Of a stretch of 64,000 nucleotides of DNA, positions 22,020 to 33,389 are shown one piece after another; positions within the stretch are counted from its first letter, which is position 1, and each line of letters begins with the position of its first letter. The notes beneath the pieces were generated by a model, which did no database searches, was not told where the DNA came from, and saw nothing but the letters and a program-made list of their open reading frames with translations. A program made the translations under genes and the position numbers. Source of the stretch: Halichondria panicea (Eukaryota; Porifera; Demospongiae; Suberitida; Halichondriidae); the NCBI RefSeq assembly GCF_963675165.1, contig NC_087387.1:1787501-1851500 (forward strand), in the 5' to 3' direction.

Positions 22020-22690
22020 TAAGGTACGTTGGAGTCGACGTCATAAAGGTCGATGTTATAAAAGTTTAAAAAAGAGCCACATTAGAGTAGGCCTATTCTG
22101 TGTTTTGTAGTAAGTCAACCTACTAATACGATTTGATTTCAATTTAACGGTAAACTGGAGAGTGTAGAGGTGTGCTGCACAAAACATACTGGAGAAACCC
22201 AATGAGTGACCTTAATGAACTAAGGTCAGCCTGCCCTGTGCAGTACCACCACTCCTCCTAGCCCTAGCCCTACACTGACTAGCCTCGAATCCAGGCCGAT
22301 TAATCGGCGTGGTCTCGAGGCTAACACTGACTTCAGTTTACCGTTAAATTGAAATTAAATTGTATTACGACTTTAATACTACAAAACACAGAATACTAAG
22401 TAATTATGGTAAACATCGACTCCTTTGTAATGTCAACCCTTTTATAACGTCGACTCCATTTCATAACATCGACTCTTTTTAATTTTGACACAAACGGCAA
22501 AACATCGACCTTTATGAGTCGACTCTTGACCTTTATGACGTTGACTCTTGGTAAACATCGACTCAATATTTTTAAAACATCGACCTTTATGACGTCGACT
22601 CTTGGTAAACACCGACTCATTATTTTTAAAACATCAACCTTTATGACGTCGACTCTGTTATAACATCGACTCTTTTTGGATTTGACACAA
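22020..22690. repeat. Long foldback element with nested MITE and GTCGAC-type minisatellite
   Basis: Arms TATTCTGTGTTTTGTAGTA (22095) with CAATTTAACGGTAAACT and their complements at about 22335-22397 form an inverted repeat. From 22416 to about 22680, diverged tandem units of roughly 50 bp repeat ACATCGACCTTTATGACG and TCGACTCTTGGTAAACA. Minus-strand reading gives repetitive VDVIKVDVLK, which I judge non-coding. A TAGCCTCGA MITE sits in the loop. Confidence 0.65.
22280..22323. mobile_element. 44-bp TAGCCTCGA MITE nested in the foldback element
   Basis: TAGCCTCGAATCCAGGCCGA to TCTCGAGGCTA, an almost complete palindrome. It is flanked by the 8-bp direct repeat ACACTGAC (22272-22279, 22324-22331). 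Confidence 0.8.
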
Positions 22691-22741
22691 ACAGCACCCC
22701 ATATTTAGCAAGTCTAGTCCTAACCTCCTTCACTGGCCAAT

Positions 22742-22898
22742 AAAAAATTATGCACCTAATAATATAAGCTTACGTACATGCATAGCTTGGATTACACATA
22801 AACAGCAGCAAGAAAACGCAGTTAACAGTAAATCACAAGTAAAACTCACAATTTAGTCCACTGCAAAGTAAAAGCAAACCTATAGAAAAAAATTACAC
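22742..22898. repeat. Duplicate of the kinase gene 3' end
   Basis: GCATAGCTTGGATTACACAT through AAAGCAAACCTATAGAAAAA is nearly identical to 23591-23735, which is the 3' flank plus last bases of the kinase gene, about 845 bp away in the same orientation. Confidence 0.8.
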
Positions 22899-23730
22899 TT
22901 AAGTTCCCTGCATGAGCGAAGTGCGGTCTGGAATTGACGCTAGTCTAGTCCCAGCATTATACAAATGAAATAGCCAACTGCATGCATAGATAATATCTAT
23001 GCATATATAATGCATGCCCTTGCCAGTTTCAGTGTATATACAAGAGTATAAAATTTGTACGTAGCCTTATGCTCTCTAATTCAGGAATCAGGAGTCGATC
23101 GATTCAGCTCGATTCCAGCCGCGAAGATAATGGCAGCCTGGTACCTTGTATGCGCATGCGCGTTGATCAGCTAAAGTACAGCCATGCAGACGACATGCAT
23201 GTTTATTACTTTATATTTGTAGCCATGATAGCTACATTGTGAGATATAATATTCTGCTTATAATTATGGCCTCTATATAATTATATACTTCAGTCTATAT
23301 ATATACTTCAGTCTATGGCGGCATGCATCTTTCAGTCTATGGCATGCATCTTAAATAGCATAGTGACTGTATATAGCCTCGATTCCAGGCCGCACTGAAG
23401 ATGAGGCCTTGTGAGAGAGGCTATAAGTGAACTGATTGCAAACTTTAAAGATCTCATAAACTTATAAATTATATAATTGTAGTGCTAATGCAGTAATTCA
23501 GAGATTTTTTGCCAGCTTGAAGGTCATTAATACTAATACACTTTCTTTTAATGGCATGCGTTAACTATACTTGTACACGATATTTTGATTCAAAAAATTA
23601 TGCACATAATTATATATACATGCATAGCTTGGATTACACATCAACAGCAAGAAAACGCAGTTAACAGTAAATCACAAGTAAAACTCACAATTTAGTCCAC
23701 TGCAAAGTAAAAGCAAACCTATAGAAAAAA

Positions 23731-26730
23731 TTATAGTTGTTTCTTCAACTCCCTGTTAACAGCAGCAAATCCTGTCTGATTCTTGTCTACCAGTACATGT
23801 ATTCGCTCAAGTTGCTCAGATTGTCCATCTAATAAAACACCTTGATGAATTCCAGTATCCATCATTCGTGACAGCTCTTCGCTTATTTTATCCAAGTTAG
23901 CATCGACTGCGCTTGGGTATTGGTGAAGTTGTGTTGTGATGTGTTGTGGCCTGTCCTTCGACTTTGGTTTTGATTTAGGCAGTGGGGTGTTGGGTTGACG
24001 CTTACTGGATTTCCTACCGGATTCCTTTTTGTGTCGCGAGCCAAAAGATGATTTGTTCGTTTCTCTTCCAGGTGTAAGATCAAGTTGTGGCCTGTCCTTA
24101 GAGCTTAGTGGTTTCGATGGGGTTTGGGACGATTGACCCTTACCGGATTTCCTACAGGATTCCTTTCTGTGTTGCGAGCCTTTGATCGTTTCTATATTAT
24201 GTTTTCCACTCGTAAGATCATCCCTCATCTGTTCATGATCTCGTTCGATATGGTTTAGCTTTTCAGTTTGCCGCTCAAGTTCTGCTAAAGTTGAAACACC
24301 CATTGCATTTGTCGCAACAAGAGCATTCACCGATCTTGCTGAAGATTTCTCCATCCGTTGAATCGCCGATTGTTCACGAAATTTCATCTCTTCAGACTTT
24401 TCTTCCTCTTTGTCAAATGGATTTGATCGAGATCTGGTTGGTGGAATCTCATTACTCTTCACTTTTGCTTTGCTAAATGGTTTACTTCTGTGGCTAGCAG
24501 ATTGCTTAGATGCAGAAGATTTCTCAATCGGCAGTACTTCTTTGATTTCCGAACCAAACCATCCACTGAAAAATCCTCGAGACTTTGGCGGTAGTTTGGG
24601 CTGTGTGTCGGTATCAGGTAGTGTTTTGACCGGTGAGAGTCGAATACTTGCTTTCAGATCAGTTTGTATCTGTTCTTGTAGCCTTTCAGTTTTGTCAATG
24701 GAGGCACCTTGATGCAGAAGAGCTTGATTTGTTAACACATCAATCCGATGAGCATCAGTTAAGGTGGCTAAAGACTTCTCACTGGAGATTTCAATTCTGT
24801 TAACTGCTGCTTTGGTTCGAACTTGTTCGGCTTGTGATGTAAACGTATCAGGTGCAGTTTCTTCATTATCTTTAGCGATTCCAGAATCCTGGTGCATCTT
24901 GGCAGTTTGCTTCAATCCTTCTAAGTCAAAATTTGGTAGGGTGGTCTGAGTAGAATTTGGTGGGAGGTCTATATCGAGCTTTGGCAGTGTGGCCTCGTTA
25001 GTAGGAGCTACAGTTTCTGGTTGTTTCTTGCTAGCATCGAGCTTTTGCTGTGTGGAATCGTTGACCTTAGTCACAGTTATCTCCTCAAATTCCTCGAGTT
25101 TGACTTCCTCATCTTTGTTACCGCCAATTAAGGTTTTTTTCATCTTTGTGAAGAACGACTCTTTGTCTGCACCAGTTTTTGATGACTTCTCAATTGGTTG
25201 TTTTTCGGCTGCTTTGTTCTGCTGTCGGCTGTTTTTTTTTTTGGAAGAGTCACCGGACTGCTGTTCAAGTTGAATGTGCAGTCTTTTAATTTGCTCTTCT
25301 TTCTCTCTCATCTTTTCAAGGTGAGTAGTATATTGAGCATTCTGTTCTTTGATATGTTGCTCTTGTTCATTGATTTTCCCCACTTGAGTAGCCAATTGTT
25401 CATTCTGCTCAGTGATTTTCTCACAATGTGAATCGATTTGCTTTTGCTGCTCAGTGACAGTTAGCTGGTGCTGTTCATTTTCTTGCTTCAGTTTTTCTTC
25501 TACGCTCTCGAGCTCATTTTCAGTTCCTTGGAGCTTCTCTAGAAGTTCTTGTTGAGTTTCAATGAGATTGTTGTATTGTAGAATTTCCTTTCCCAAAACA
25601 TGTTCTTTTGCTTCGAGTTGGTCTTTCATTGCTATAATTTTCCGTTCACTCTCTACCAGAAGCTGCTCAGTGCGTGTCAATTTCTCCTTTACCTCGTCCT
25701 TTACATGCACATAATCAAGTAGTTGTAAATCGAAGTTGTCGGTGCCAACGGCCTTCTCTTCTGTTTCACACTCAGTAGTACCCACACACTTGTCTTCCGT
25801 GATTCTCTGTGGTTTCTCTTCGGTTGTTTTGCTCTCGGTGTACAGTGTCGTTTCGGTGAGCGACGCCAGCCTGTCACATAGGTCACTAGCCAGTGGTCGA
25901 TCGGCCTCCTCATCTTTGAGGCAATCCAAAGCAATAGGTAAGAGAGAATGATCATGTGGGATCAGAGAAATGTGGTTGTTTCTACGCTCCAATTCTTTCA
26001 CAAGGGCTTTGATCTTTTCATTGCCGACTATTCTGTCTTCGAGCTTTCCCTGTGGTTTCGGAAACTTTTGCGTCAGAATTTGAATGAGGAGAACTGCAAA
26101 TGAAAAAATATCTCCGCTCTTTTTGAAATCGTCTCCAAAAGCTTCTGGTGGCATGTACACTTCTGTACCAGGAACAGCTGTGTTTGACACACGTGACATT
26201 TTGGTATTCAGAAATTTGGCCATTCCAAAGTCTGATAGCTTAGCATGTCGAGACTTTCCAGCCAAAAGAATGTTGTTGCTTGAAAGATCTCTGTGAACAA
26301 TTTCATTGACATGGAGAAACGAGAGGGCTCTCATGATATCGAGGCAGATGTTGACTTGGACGTGATAGGCAATTGGTTGAGTGGACCCTTCGAGGTATTG
26401 TGTCAGACTTTCGTCCATTAGTTCCATCAGCAATATGGGGAGGCGCGTTGATGGATCTGTGTACATCCCAAGATACTGAATGATATTTGGGTGACGTATC
26501 TCTTGCAAAAATTTAAACTCAGCTTCAAACCTTCGAATTGGAATTCGATGCTCATTTCTACAAGGTGTGGCTTGAGAAGGTTGTACTAGAATCCTATAGA
26601 TCCTCTTTGCGGCACACAACAGTTTGTCACAGATGGCCATGTGCACAGATCCATATGCACCCGCTCCGATTTCGTCTTCAAAAATTGTTATTTCCTTGAA
26701 TCCAACTTCTTCGACAGCTTCAGTTTCCAT
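23731..26730 (-). CDS. Intronless protein kinase with coiled coil and three SNAP-25-like SNARE motifs
   Basis: One open frame of 999 codons. Residues 12-290 form a complete kinase domain: glycine loop GAGAYGSV (22-29), AAKRI with K42, HRDLSSNN with D148, DFG at 167-169, PPE at 194-196, and DIFSFAVLL. The loop style resembles TKL/plant-like serine-threonine kinases. Residues 340-490 are a strongly charged, Q/E-rich coiled coil. Residues 500-999 are low complexity with three similar helical segments at about 645-695, 785-845 and 945-997. The last reads EELSRMMDTGIHQGVLLDGQ then SEQLERI, and the second VSTLAELERQTEKLNHIE. Both look like Qb/Qc SNARE motifs of the SNAP-25 family, and a glutamine sits at the expected zero layer (Q674, Q821, Q970). 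FFSGWFG (720-726) resembles a linker patch. No membrane segment was found. Kinase assignment is firm; SNARE homology is by eye. Confidence 0.88.
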   Translation of the reverse strand: METEAVEEVGFKEITIFEDEIGAGAYGSVHMAICDKLLCAAKRIYRILVQPSQATPCRNEHRIPIRRFEAEFKFLQEIRHPNIIQYLGMYTDPSTRLPILLMELMDESLTQYLEGSTQPIAYHVQVNICLDIMRALSFLHVNEIVHRDLSSNNILLAGKSRHAKLSDFGMAKFLNTKMSRVSNTAVPGTEVYMPPEAFGDDFKKSGDIFSFAVLLIQILTQKFPKPQGKLEDRIVGNEKIKALVKELERRNNHISLIPHDHSLLPIALDCLKDEEADRPLASDLCDRLASLTETTLYTESKTTEEKPQRITEDKCVGTTECETEEKAVGTDNFDLQLLDYVHVKDEVKEKLTRTEQLLVESERKIIAMKDQLEAKEHVLGKEILQYNNLIETQQELLEKLQGTENELESVEEKLKQENEQHQLTVTEQQKQIDSHCEKITEQNEQLATQVGKINEQEQHIKEQNAQYTTHLEKMREKEEQIKRLHIQLEQQSGDSSKKKNSRQQNKAAEKQPIEKSSKTGADKESFFTKMKKTLIGGNKDEEVKLEEFEEITVTKVNDSTQQKLDASKKQPETVAPTNEATLPKLDIDLPPNSTQTTLPNFDLEGLKQTAKMHQDSGIAKDNEETAPDTFTSQAEQVRTKAAVNRIEISSEKSLATLTDAHRIDVLTNQALLHQGASIDKTERLQEQIQTDLKASIRLSPVKTLPDTDTQPKLPPKSRGFFSGWFGSEIKEVLPIEKSSASKQSASHRSKPFSKAKVKSNEIPPTRSRSNPFDKEEEKSEEMKFREQSAIQRMEKSSARSVNALVATNAMGVSTLAELERQTEKLNHIERDHEQMRDDLTSGKHNIETIKGSQHRKESCRKSGKGQSSQTPSKPLSSKDRPQLDLTPGRETNKSSFGSRHKKESGRKSSKRQPNTPLPKSKPKSKDRPQHITTQLHQYPSAVDANLDKISEELSRMMDTGIHQGVLLDGQSEQLERIHVLVDKNQTGFAAVNRELKKQL

Positions 26731-26799
26731 GGTTATACACGAAGAGTATCTGTAGAATTAATTATTCATCAATGCAATGTCTGTCACTCATCAAAACTA

Positions 26800-26905
26800 A
26801 TACAGTATAGTATTAAAACATTGTTGCCTTTTGACCTCTGAGATCAAAAAGAAATGCGCAGTGAGAGGCATATTGTAGGTCCAATATGGCATATTGCACT
26901 GGAGC
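26800..26905. repeat. Dispersed ~90-bp repeat in the kinase 5' flank
   Basis: TTTTGACCTCTGAGATCAAA with CATATTGTAGG and CATATTGCACTGGAGCAAAG is found again, inverted and diverged, at 33786-33862. It may be a small transposon end; a promoter role cannot be excluded. Confidence 0.5.
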
Positions 26906-28890
26906 AAAGTTACTTGCCAGGATTTTAGGTATATAGAGAGTTTAGGGGTGTTATTATTTTAGCCGCGTAGTGCCAACTTGTTAAACCAGAAGCCACGCTT
27001 AATTACGACGTTGTAATTAACTTTTCTACCCAGTTGGGTGTGACCTAATTTTCTATTTGCATAGACTAGGTACAAGCTATTTTAGCTTAAGGAGAATTAT
27101 AGATTTAAGCCAGAGTAGCTCACTGTTCAGATACTGAATCATTTTGCTTGCCTACTAGCTATAGCTAACTGCAGCAAGATCTGAAAGAGAAGGGGGTGCT
27201 CAGCTAGATAATAAGGTACACTTTGTGTACAATCTCAGCCTATCTGAGACATAGAAAGGGGGTGTTTGAGCACCATGACTCACCCACTCCGGTTGTGATG
27301 GCAATTTGTGCCACAACTGAACAGTTATTGAATGGTCAAGGGCCTTTACTTATAGCTACGTAATAAATAATATATCATTATGACTATTCATTATAGATTA
27401 TGTATATAGTGCAGCAACATCGATCTAGATCTATAGTTGTCAAACTGTTTAACAATACATCATCAGTATACACGCGTATATACATGTGGAATACATGGAA
27501 CTCCATGCACTCTTTTCTTAAGTGTTGTATGCATGTAAAAATGCCTTTTGGATTATAATGATGGCCAGATATACCAATCACGCAAGTTATTGACCACTAA
27601 CATGATGTCCACCTGTACAGGTAAGAATAAATTAGTGAGATAGTTGCACACATGCATTCACACAATTCCAAGGCATTGTGACCTCAGTGTCACAAGACTA
27701 ACAGCTGTGTAGTGGTCTACATGTGGTCCCACATTTGTAGATTTGAACTTCCCCATACGGCACAATGAAATCCCAACAACAATGGTCAATCACATTTATG
27801 AACAAGAAGCTATGAACAAATAAAAAGAACCGAGTAACATGCACTACGCGTCTTCATTACTATACACAAAACTCGCCCTGAAGTGCGGCCACTCGCTACC
27901 CTGTATACTGGCATATATTTAAACGCTCAATATGGCTGGATATGACATTTTGGGTATATGGTTTGGCAGATGAAAATTGGTAAATAGAGAGCATATTAAT
28001 AATTCATTATCCTCGAGACAGAACTGAAAAATTATCATTAGATTCGAGAAAGGACAAGATTAATGAGAGTTGGACTCACTTGAACAAAACGACACGGTGA
28101 GTTTGACCATAGATTGAATAGTTAGAGGGATTAGTAATGGAGTGGTGCAATGCATGGAGTCTCGAAAACTATCCGCGCTCTACGCCCTATGAACGAGGCT
28201 ATTTTGCTTCCCTCAAAATAAGAAGTAGTTGTGTTTCCTCGAAACATCATCTCTTTCAGACATGAAAGACATGCCTAGTGAGCCACGTGTAGTACTTGCT
28301 AATCTGATCACACCCAGTAAAAAGAGATATTCCAGTATAGTTACAAGTCCTAAGTGCGATTTTATTGCTATAATGTGTAAATGTGCTGGTTATAACTCAG
28401 TACTACAATAGGTTTACAAATGGATAATAGTTGCATGTGCCTATATCTAGTTATCTGTAATGGATCGAAGCAACAGTCGAACAGAAATGAGTAGAATTCT
28501 ACCCTCAATGTCAACCAAAGATACAGATCTAGCCAACACATTAAATATACTTATTAACTGACTCACCAGCTAGGCCAGGCAGACTCGACTCTTTTGCTAA
28601 TTGCAAGACTCAGATATCAAGTTCCTTGTTAGTGCAATGGCAATACTGTTGCTCTGTGGCTAGCTAGCTAGCTGTATACACAGTGTGTAGTATGTTGTGG
28701 ATAATGCGCACCCACAGATCGGAAGGTGTAACCCTGGCAGGGAACAGGGTCATTTATTTTGCGAGTGAGATGTTTCGGCCTATTTTTATGAATTTGCCTG
28801 TGGCTATCTTTACCAATGTAAAGTTTTACCTTACGGCATAGTGAACTTTCACCTCTGATCGTAATAATAATTGATGTGCATGTGTGAGTA
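26906..28890. other. Gene-poor interval upstream of the kinase
   Basis: No exon or domain could be recognised in about 2 kb. A repeat unit at 27858-28110 (CCCTGAAGTGCGGCCACTCG ... ATTATCCTCGAGACAGA) recurs at 32745-32980 and 36400-36740. Short ORFs here (for example 28229-28411) have no supporting similarity. Confidence 0.4.
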
Positions 28891-28892
28891 TA

Positions 28893-29090
28893 TACCGTAT
28901 AGCGGGTAATTTTCGGGGGACAAGTGGTTCAGCAATATTGAAACATTTCGTGGGTAATTTTCGTGGTTGCTGCTTGGATTGTAGGTAAGGTGGCAAGGTC
29001 GCTTCATTCGTGGGTAAAATATTCGTGGTCAGACATTCAACCACAAAAACCACGAAATTTTGCCCCACGAAAATTAACCGCTATACGGTA
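28893..29090. mobile_element. MITE with TACCGTATAGCGGG ends, copy 1
   Basis: TACCGTATAGCGGGTAATTT at the left and AAATTAACCGCTATACGGTA at the right. The interior is rich in ATTTTCGTGG and its complement. No TSD beyond TA/ATA was seen. Confidence 0.8.
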
Positions 29091-29180
29091 CATAAATATG
29101 ACAGGATCTACAAAACCAGTGCTTACTTTTAGGAGCGTTCTTCAATCCAACACACTTTAAGTGAAACCATCCAAGACAAC

Positions 29181-29327
29181 TACCGTATAGCGGGTAATTT
29201 TCGGGGGACAAAATATTCGTGATTCAGCAATATTGAGACATTTCGTGGGTAATATTTTCGTGGTTGGAGCTTGCACTGCAGGTAACCACAAATATTTTGC
29301 CCCATGAAAATTACACGCTATACGGTA
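29181..29327. mobile_element. MITE with TACCGTATAGCGGG ends, copy 2
   Basis: A shorter relative of the 28893 element, with the same left end TACCGTATAGCGGGTAATTT and right end AAATTACACGCTATACGGTA. Confidence 0.8.
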
Positions 29328-29532
29328 TCACAGCCAATGCTTTCACTTGTAGATAAATCAATGCAGCATATTGATAATTATATCTATGCTATTTTAAACT
29401 CCAGCTGTCACAAGTGAAGTATTTTTGATTTGAGTATATAATACAAACACTGTCATCCAAGCACTTTCTGGGTATTTTCTCCGGGCAACATTCCACTTTT
29501 TGTTCTTCAATAGGGTCCCCACCTCTCGCTGC

Positions 29533-31571
29533 TCATTTAGTGACTTCTTCATCGACAAACCAGTTGAGCATAACTACAGAAAAAGAAGGAAAGACTCCAT
29601 AATAACACAGAATCTGTACATAAAATAAAGTAAGTACACACCTTTTGTCTTCTCCCATTCTGATTTTAGTGCAAATGCCTTCGATTTGGAAGAAGCTTTT
29701 CCTAGGAAGGCCAATCACTGTTAGTCCAGCACCTTTTGGTCGACCTCGTTTCTTGATTGAAGGTAGTTGGGCGGAGTCCAACCAACTGCGTGCTAGATTT
29801 TTAGCTGGGAGGGGGAAACGTTTAGGGGGGGTCCGGACCCCGGAATGATTATCTAAGGTGCGTTTTTTGTGTGAAACCATCAAATTTTACATTTTAAAAA
29901 AACCATACATTAGGTTATGACATAATTATTAATTTTTCAGATTTCTAGAGCGCCCCCCCCTCGATCTGTATAAAACCCTGTAAGATGCCTACTACTAATG
30001 TCAAACTACATACACAAATTTGGCAAAACACTTGTAAAACAGTGAGTATACACATACACAATAACATTGCGGAAAAATGTGTAACAGTCTCGTACTGAAA
30101 TTATACCTGCTGCTTCTCCAACGACAATCTTTTTGCCTTTTTCCCAGAGATGTGGTATTGATTGCAGGACTTCTATTCTGCTGGCATAAGCGTTGGCCTA
30201 TATTGAAAGATTTTCTGTATTTTGCTGCTCAGAGAGCATGCACTGCTCTTGCCGGTTCTAATGTAGAGATTTGAATCGTACCATCAATACGACTTTCCAC
30301 ATCATAATCACTCATATATCAGTTGGTATTCATTACCCCCCCCCCCCCCTCATATGTATTCCACCGGTGCTATGATTGTGGAGAGCAGTAAGCTGCTCCT
30401 CCCAGCACTGGCAGCCGCCTCACGTGTCGTGTCCAAGGTCCTCTACATTCCCCATACATATGCCCGATGACGGCTCGTAACATTTTTTTGTGTCCACCTT
30501 TCAGCACAGAGAGATTCCTCATACTCAGATAGAGACTGGGATGTGCGTACTGCAAAGATATGCTTGCATGGCAGTTTCATAGCAGAAACAAAGCCGCAGG
30601 GACAAGAGTCAATAGTAGTTGTTATAGATCGGCCTTGAGATTGCAATACACACGATTTTTGATCAATTTGTTGAATAATCTGCCATTTCCAGTTGGTCTT
30701 TTAAGGAGTATGGTGTCAAAAAAGACATATACCGTCCAAATGATGTATCAGAGTCATGTAATGATACACGTCTCATTTCTATTTCAAGTGTTCTATGATC
30801 ACGCTCATGCAATTCTCAGAGTGTTCAAACACTTCATAAAATCTTGGAAAAACTGAGTAACTCCTGAATACCAAGAAATTACGGACTTTAATTTCTGATT
30901 GATGCTTTCAACTCTATTATTGGTGCAATTCATGAAGTTGCAAGTTGCATTTTTCAAATCGTCCACCTATTCATGGCGAATGCTATGCCAATTATTTTCA
31001 AAGTACTCCACAAGTTGCTGTGGGCCATTCTTCAACTCATCAAAGAGCTTACTATAATATACTCTTCTTCATCTCTTGCGTACACTATTTTCAACCAAGC
31101 ATATATACTCCTTTCTCCATGTGATATGCCCAGCTTTTCGCAGGATACCTCTCTTTTCATAGTACGCAGAGTATGAAATAAGCAAATCAAAAGCTTGGAT
31201 TGTGGAAATTGTTCGCTTAAAGCAGTTCTCTCAGTCATATTTTTGTCGGACATAATACATTTCGTTGAAGTACCTTCTTTCGACAGAAATCGCCATTGCA
31301 TGGAGTTGACGTTCCAGTTGCATGTACATCTTACACCTTTAACCCATCTCTCCCGCCAGTCCATATAACTGGGGTATACAACCCAGCGCCGGAATAGGCA
31401 AGTCACAGCTGTGGTTGACTGGCTGCCGAAGGAGGGTGAGTGATTCAAACTACCCAAAATCTCAGGTGAAATCAGGAACGAAAAAAAATGGCCTCGAAAT
31501 CTGCACCAGAGTAGAAATATGCCGCAAATGCATGGGGCAGGGGAAATGGATGAGCGAACATTGAGGCTCAT
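29533..31571 (-). pseudogene. Broken MULE-type transposase / ZSWIM-like gene
   Basis: In order on the minus strand: a MULE-transposase-like segment at 31571-31032 (CIMSDKNMTERTALSEQFPQ, LLICLFHTLRTMKREV); a SWIM zinc finger at about 30646-30560 (CPCGFVSAMKLPCKHIFAVR); and a C-terminal tail at about 29760-29700 (KKRGRPKGAGLTVIGLPRKS). This order is that of MULE transposases and the domesticated ZSWIM family. The parts are in different frames, separated by stops and sequence without coding character, and a TIR fragment at 29764 cuts the tail off from the SWIM part. It is therefore probably dead. Whether it was a transposon or a host ZSWIM gene cannot be decided here. Confidence 0.75.
29764..29790 (+). 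mobile_element. Solo TIR of the TAGTTGGGCGG family
   Basis: TAGTTGGGCGGAGTCCAACC matches the outer end of the 749-bp element at 4701. No mirrored right end was found downstream to 34 kb, so this is a truncated element. It lies inside the broken transposase-like gene and contributes WLDSAQL to its open frame on the minus strand. Confidence 0.7.
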
Positions 31572-31599
31572 ATTAAATACTGTGAGATTTTGAAGATCC

Positions 31600-33380
31600 T
31601 GTGAGGGTGTGTGTGTGTGGCGTGATGAGTGTGAGGTAGTGAAGGTGTTGTGAGGTGTTTACATAATCAAGTTATGTAGCCACATGCGTCATGTCAAGAG
31701 TTCATTGATCATGCATGTATATCATTGAGAGCATTCTTAGACAACTGATCGGTTTTCAGGCCAAAATCCACTTTTTTGATAAATTGAGTGTTTGGATAGC
31801 CACCATAATTATATGCAGAGGCTATTTTGATTTTTGTGGACGGTCGGTACATCGCTATGCATCTTGAGAGACTTAACTGTTGTTACCAGGACAGCAGTTG
31901 GGAGCCAAACCTGCACAAGGGGAGTATAGTATTAGTCTACAGGTGCATGTGATGTCTCGAATATAGATCCTATCAGGTGTTAGCTATAGTTTTTACGTAT
32001 ATATATATGATGTAATGTCAGGCTGTATTCTATACATATTTTCAGGATATTTTCTATAGAGACGGTTTGTATAAATACCTGCGTATGTTCAAGTCCGTCT
32101 ACGATGTTACAATAGACCAGTCTACATATTAGGTACAGGTGCAATATAAACACCTGTCTGTATGTAAATTTCATGCCATGCTATCCACTTTAACATCAGA
32201 CAACCCATTGTACGCTCGTATCTTTTTGTTGGTGTGTAAATTATTTGCAATCCTTACATGTGACCTACAAACATGTACCATAATTACCCCGTGCGAGTGC
32301 AGAGAGTGATTGATTGGTGTGTGTGTGTGTGTTTGTGTGTGGACACAAATGAGCTGTTTTAGCAAACTAGACATGCTTTAACTGCTTGCTAATGAGACAG
32401 TTAAAACTTGTAGGAGATCTTCTGGTTCTAATTGATCTAATCATTGCTTTATAGATTCACGATCATTCCCCATAATGATATGTTATGGTAAAAAGTTATT
32501 CATTTACAGCTAAAAGGCTATGAAGCTATATAGCAAAGCTCAACGCATGAGGTGAATGCTCTATTGTATAAACTCGTGTTTTTTGTTGATTAATCATGTA
32601 CCGGGAACATTTATTATAATTATATTAATTATCTACTATAGTTCACAAAATAAATCCGCAAAATTTACAGTAGACTCTCACTATTCCACCTCGATATATA
32701 CCAGCCATTAGTTTGGCATGGATTGCTAGCATGTTTACTGCATAAACTATCCCTGAAATGTGCGGCCACTCGCTATTCTGTATACTGGTACTGGCTGCCC
32801 CAAACTAGGTTTAATGTACGTTTATTACGGTCGGATATGACGTTTTGGGCGTGGTTAGGCAAATAATAGAGAGCATAATGAATAATTATCCTCGAGACAG
32901 AGCCGCATTGGCAAAATTAGTCATTAGATTCGAGGTAGGGTCATTTTTAGCTGCGGCTATTTTCTGAAATGCGGCCGCCTCGCTATTCCAGCCAAACTAG
33001 ACTGTGTCCCAAGGGTGATCGGATTAACGAGAGCCTATACTGTATACCCTCGAAGCCCATAAATAGAGAGAAGATAATCAACTATATACGTGGATTATGT
33101 TTTGTAAGTGGCTATGACCGCATTGCCATATAATATGTAGAGTGAGAAGTACACTAAGTGGTTGAATCCGTTATATGTAATACAGTGCAGTGTTTTGCAA
33201 GCACTCAGTCGCTTTCTATATAAGGAATACGAAACGTAAACCTCGAGTATATACACTGAAGCTAGACATTATTTATGGGCTCCTGACGCTATATATTTAG
33301 TACTAGATCTATACAGCTAGTACTTGTTGTAATCACATGATGATCTCCAGCCAATCAGCTTAGCTAAAAGTAGTCACATG
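31600..33380. other. Intergenic, no gene seen
   Basis: Contains GT/TG microsatellite runs (31603-31625, 32315-32345), a copy of the 27858-type repeat (32745-32980), and part of a foldback family centred on GGCTATGACCGCATTGCCAT (33100-33310) related to 34040-34110 and 39490-39790. No coding exon was recognised. Confidence 0.4.
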
Positions 33381-33389
33381 ACCGTGACT

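Noticed and set aside
22396-22620. Repetitive VDVIKVDVLK protein on the minus strand
   Set aside because: It comes from a diverged tandem DNA repeat that is equally open in other frames; no start context or flanking exon.
28229-28411. 60-codon ORF in the kinase upstream interval
   Set aside because: No similarity recognised and no supporting splice or promoter context.
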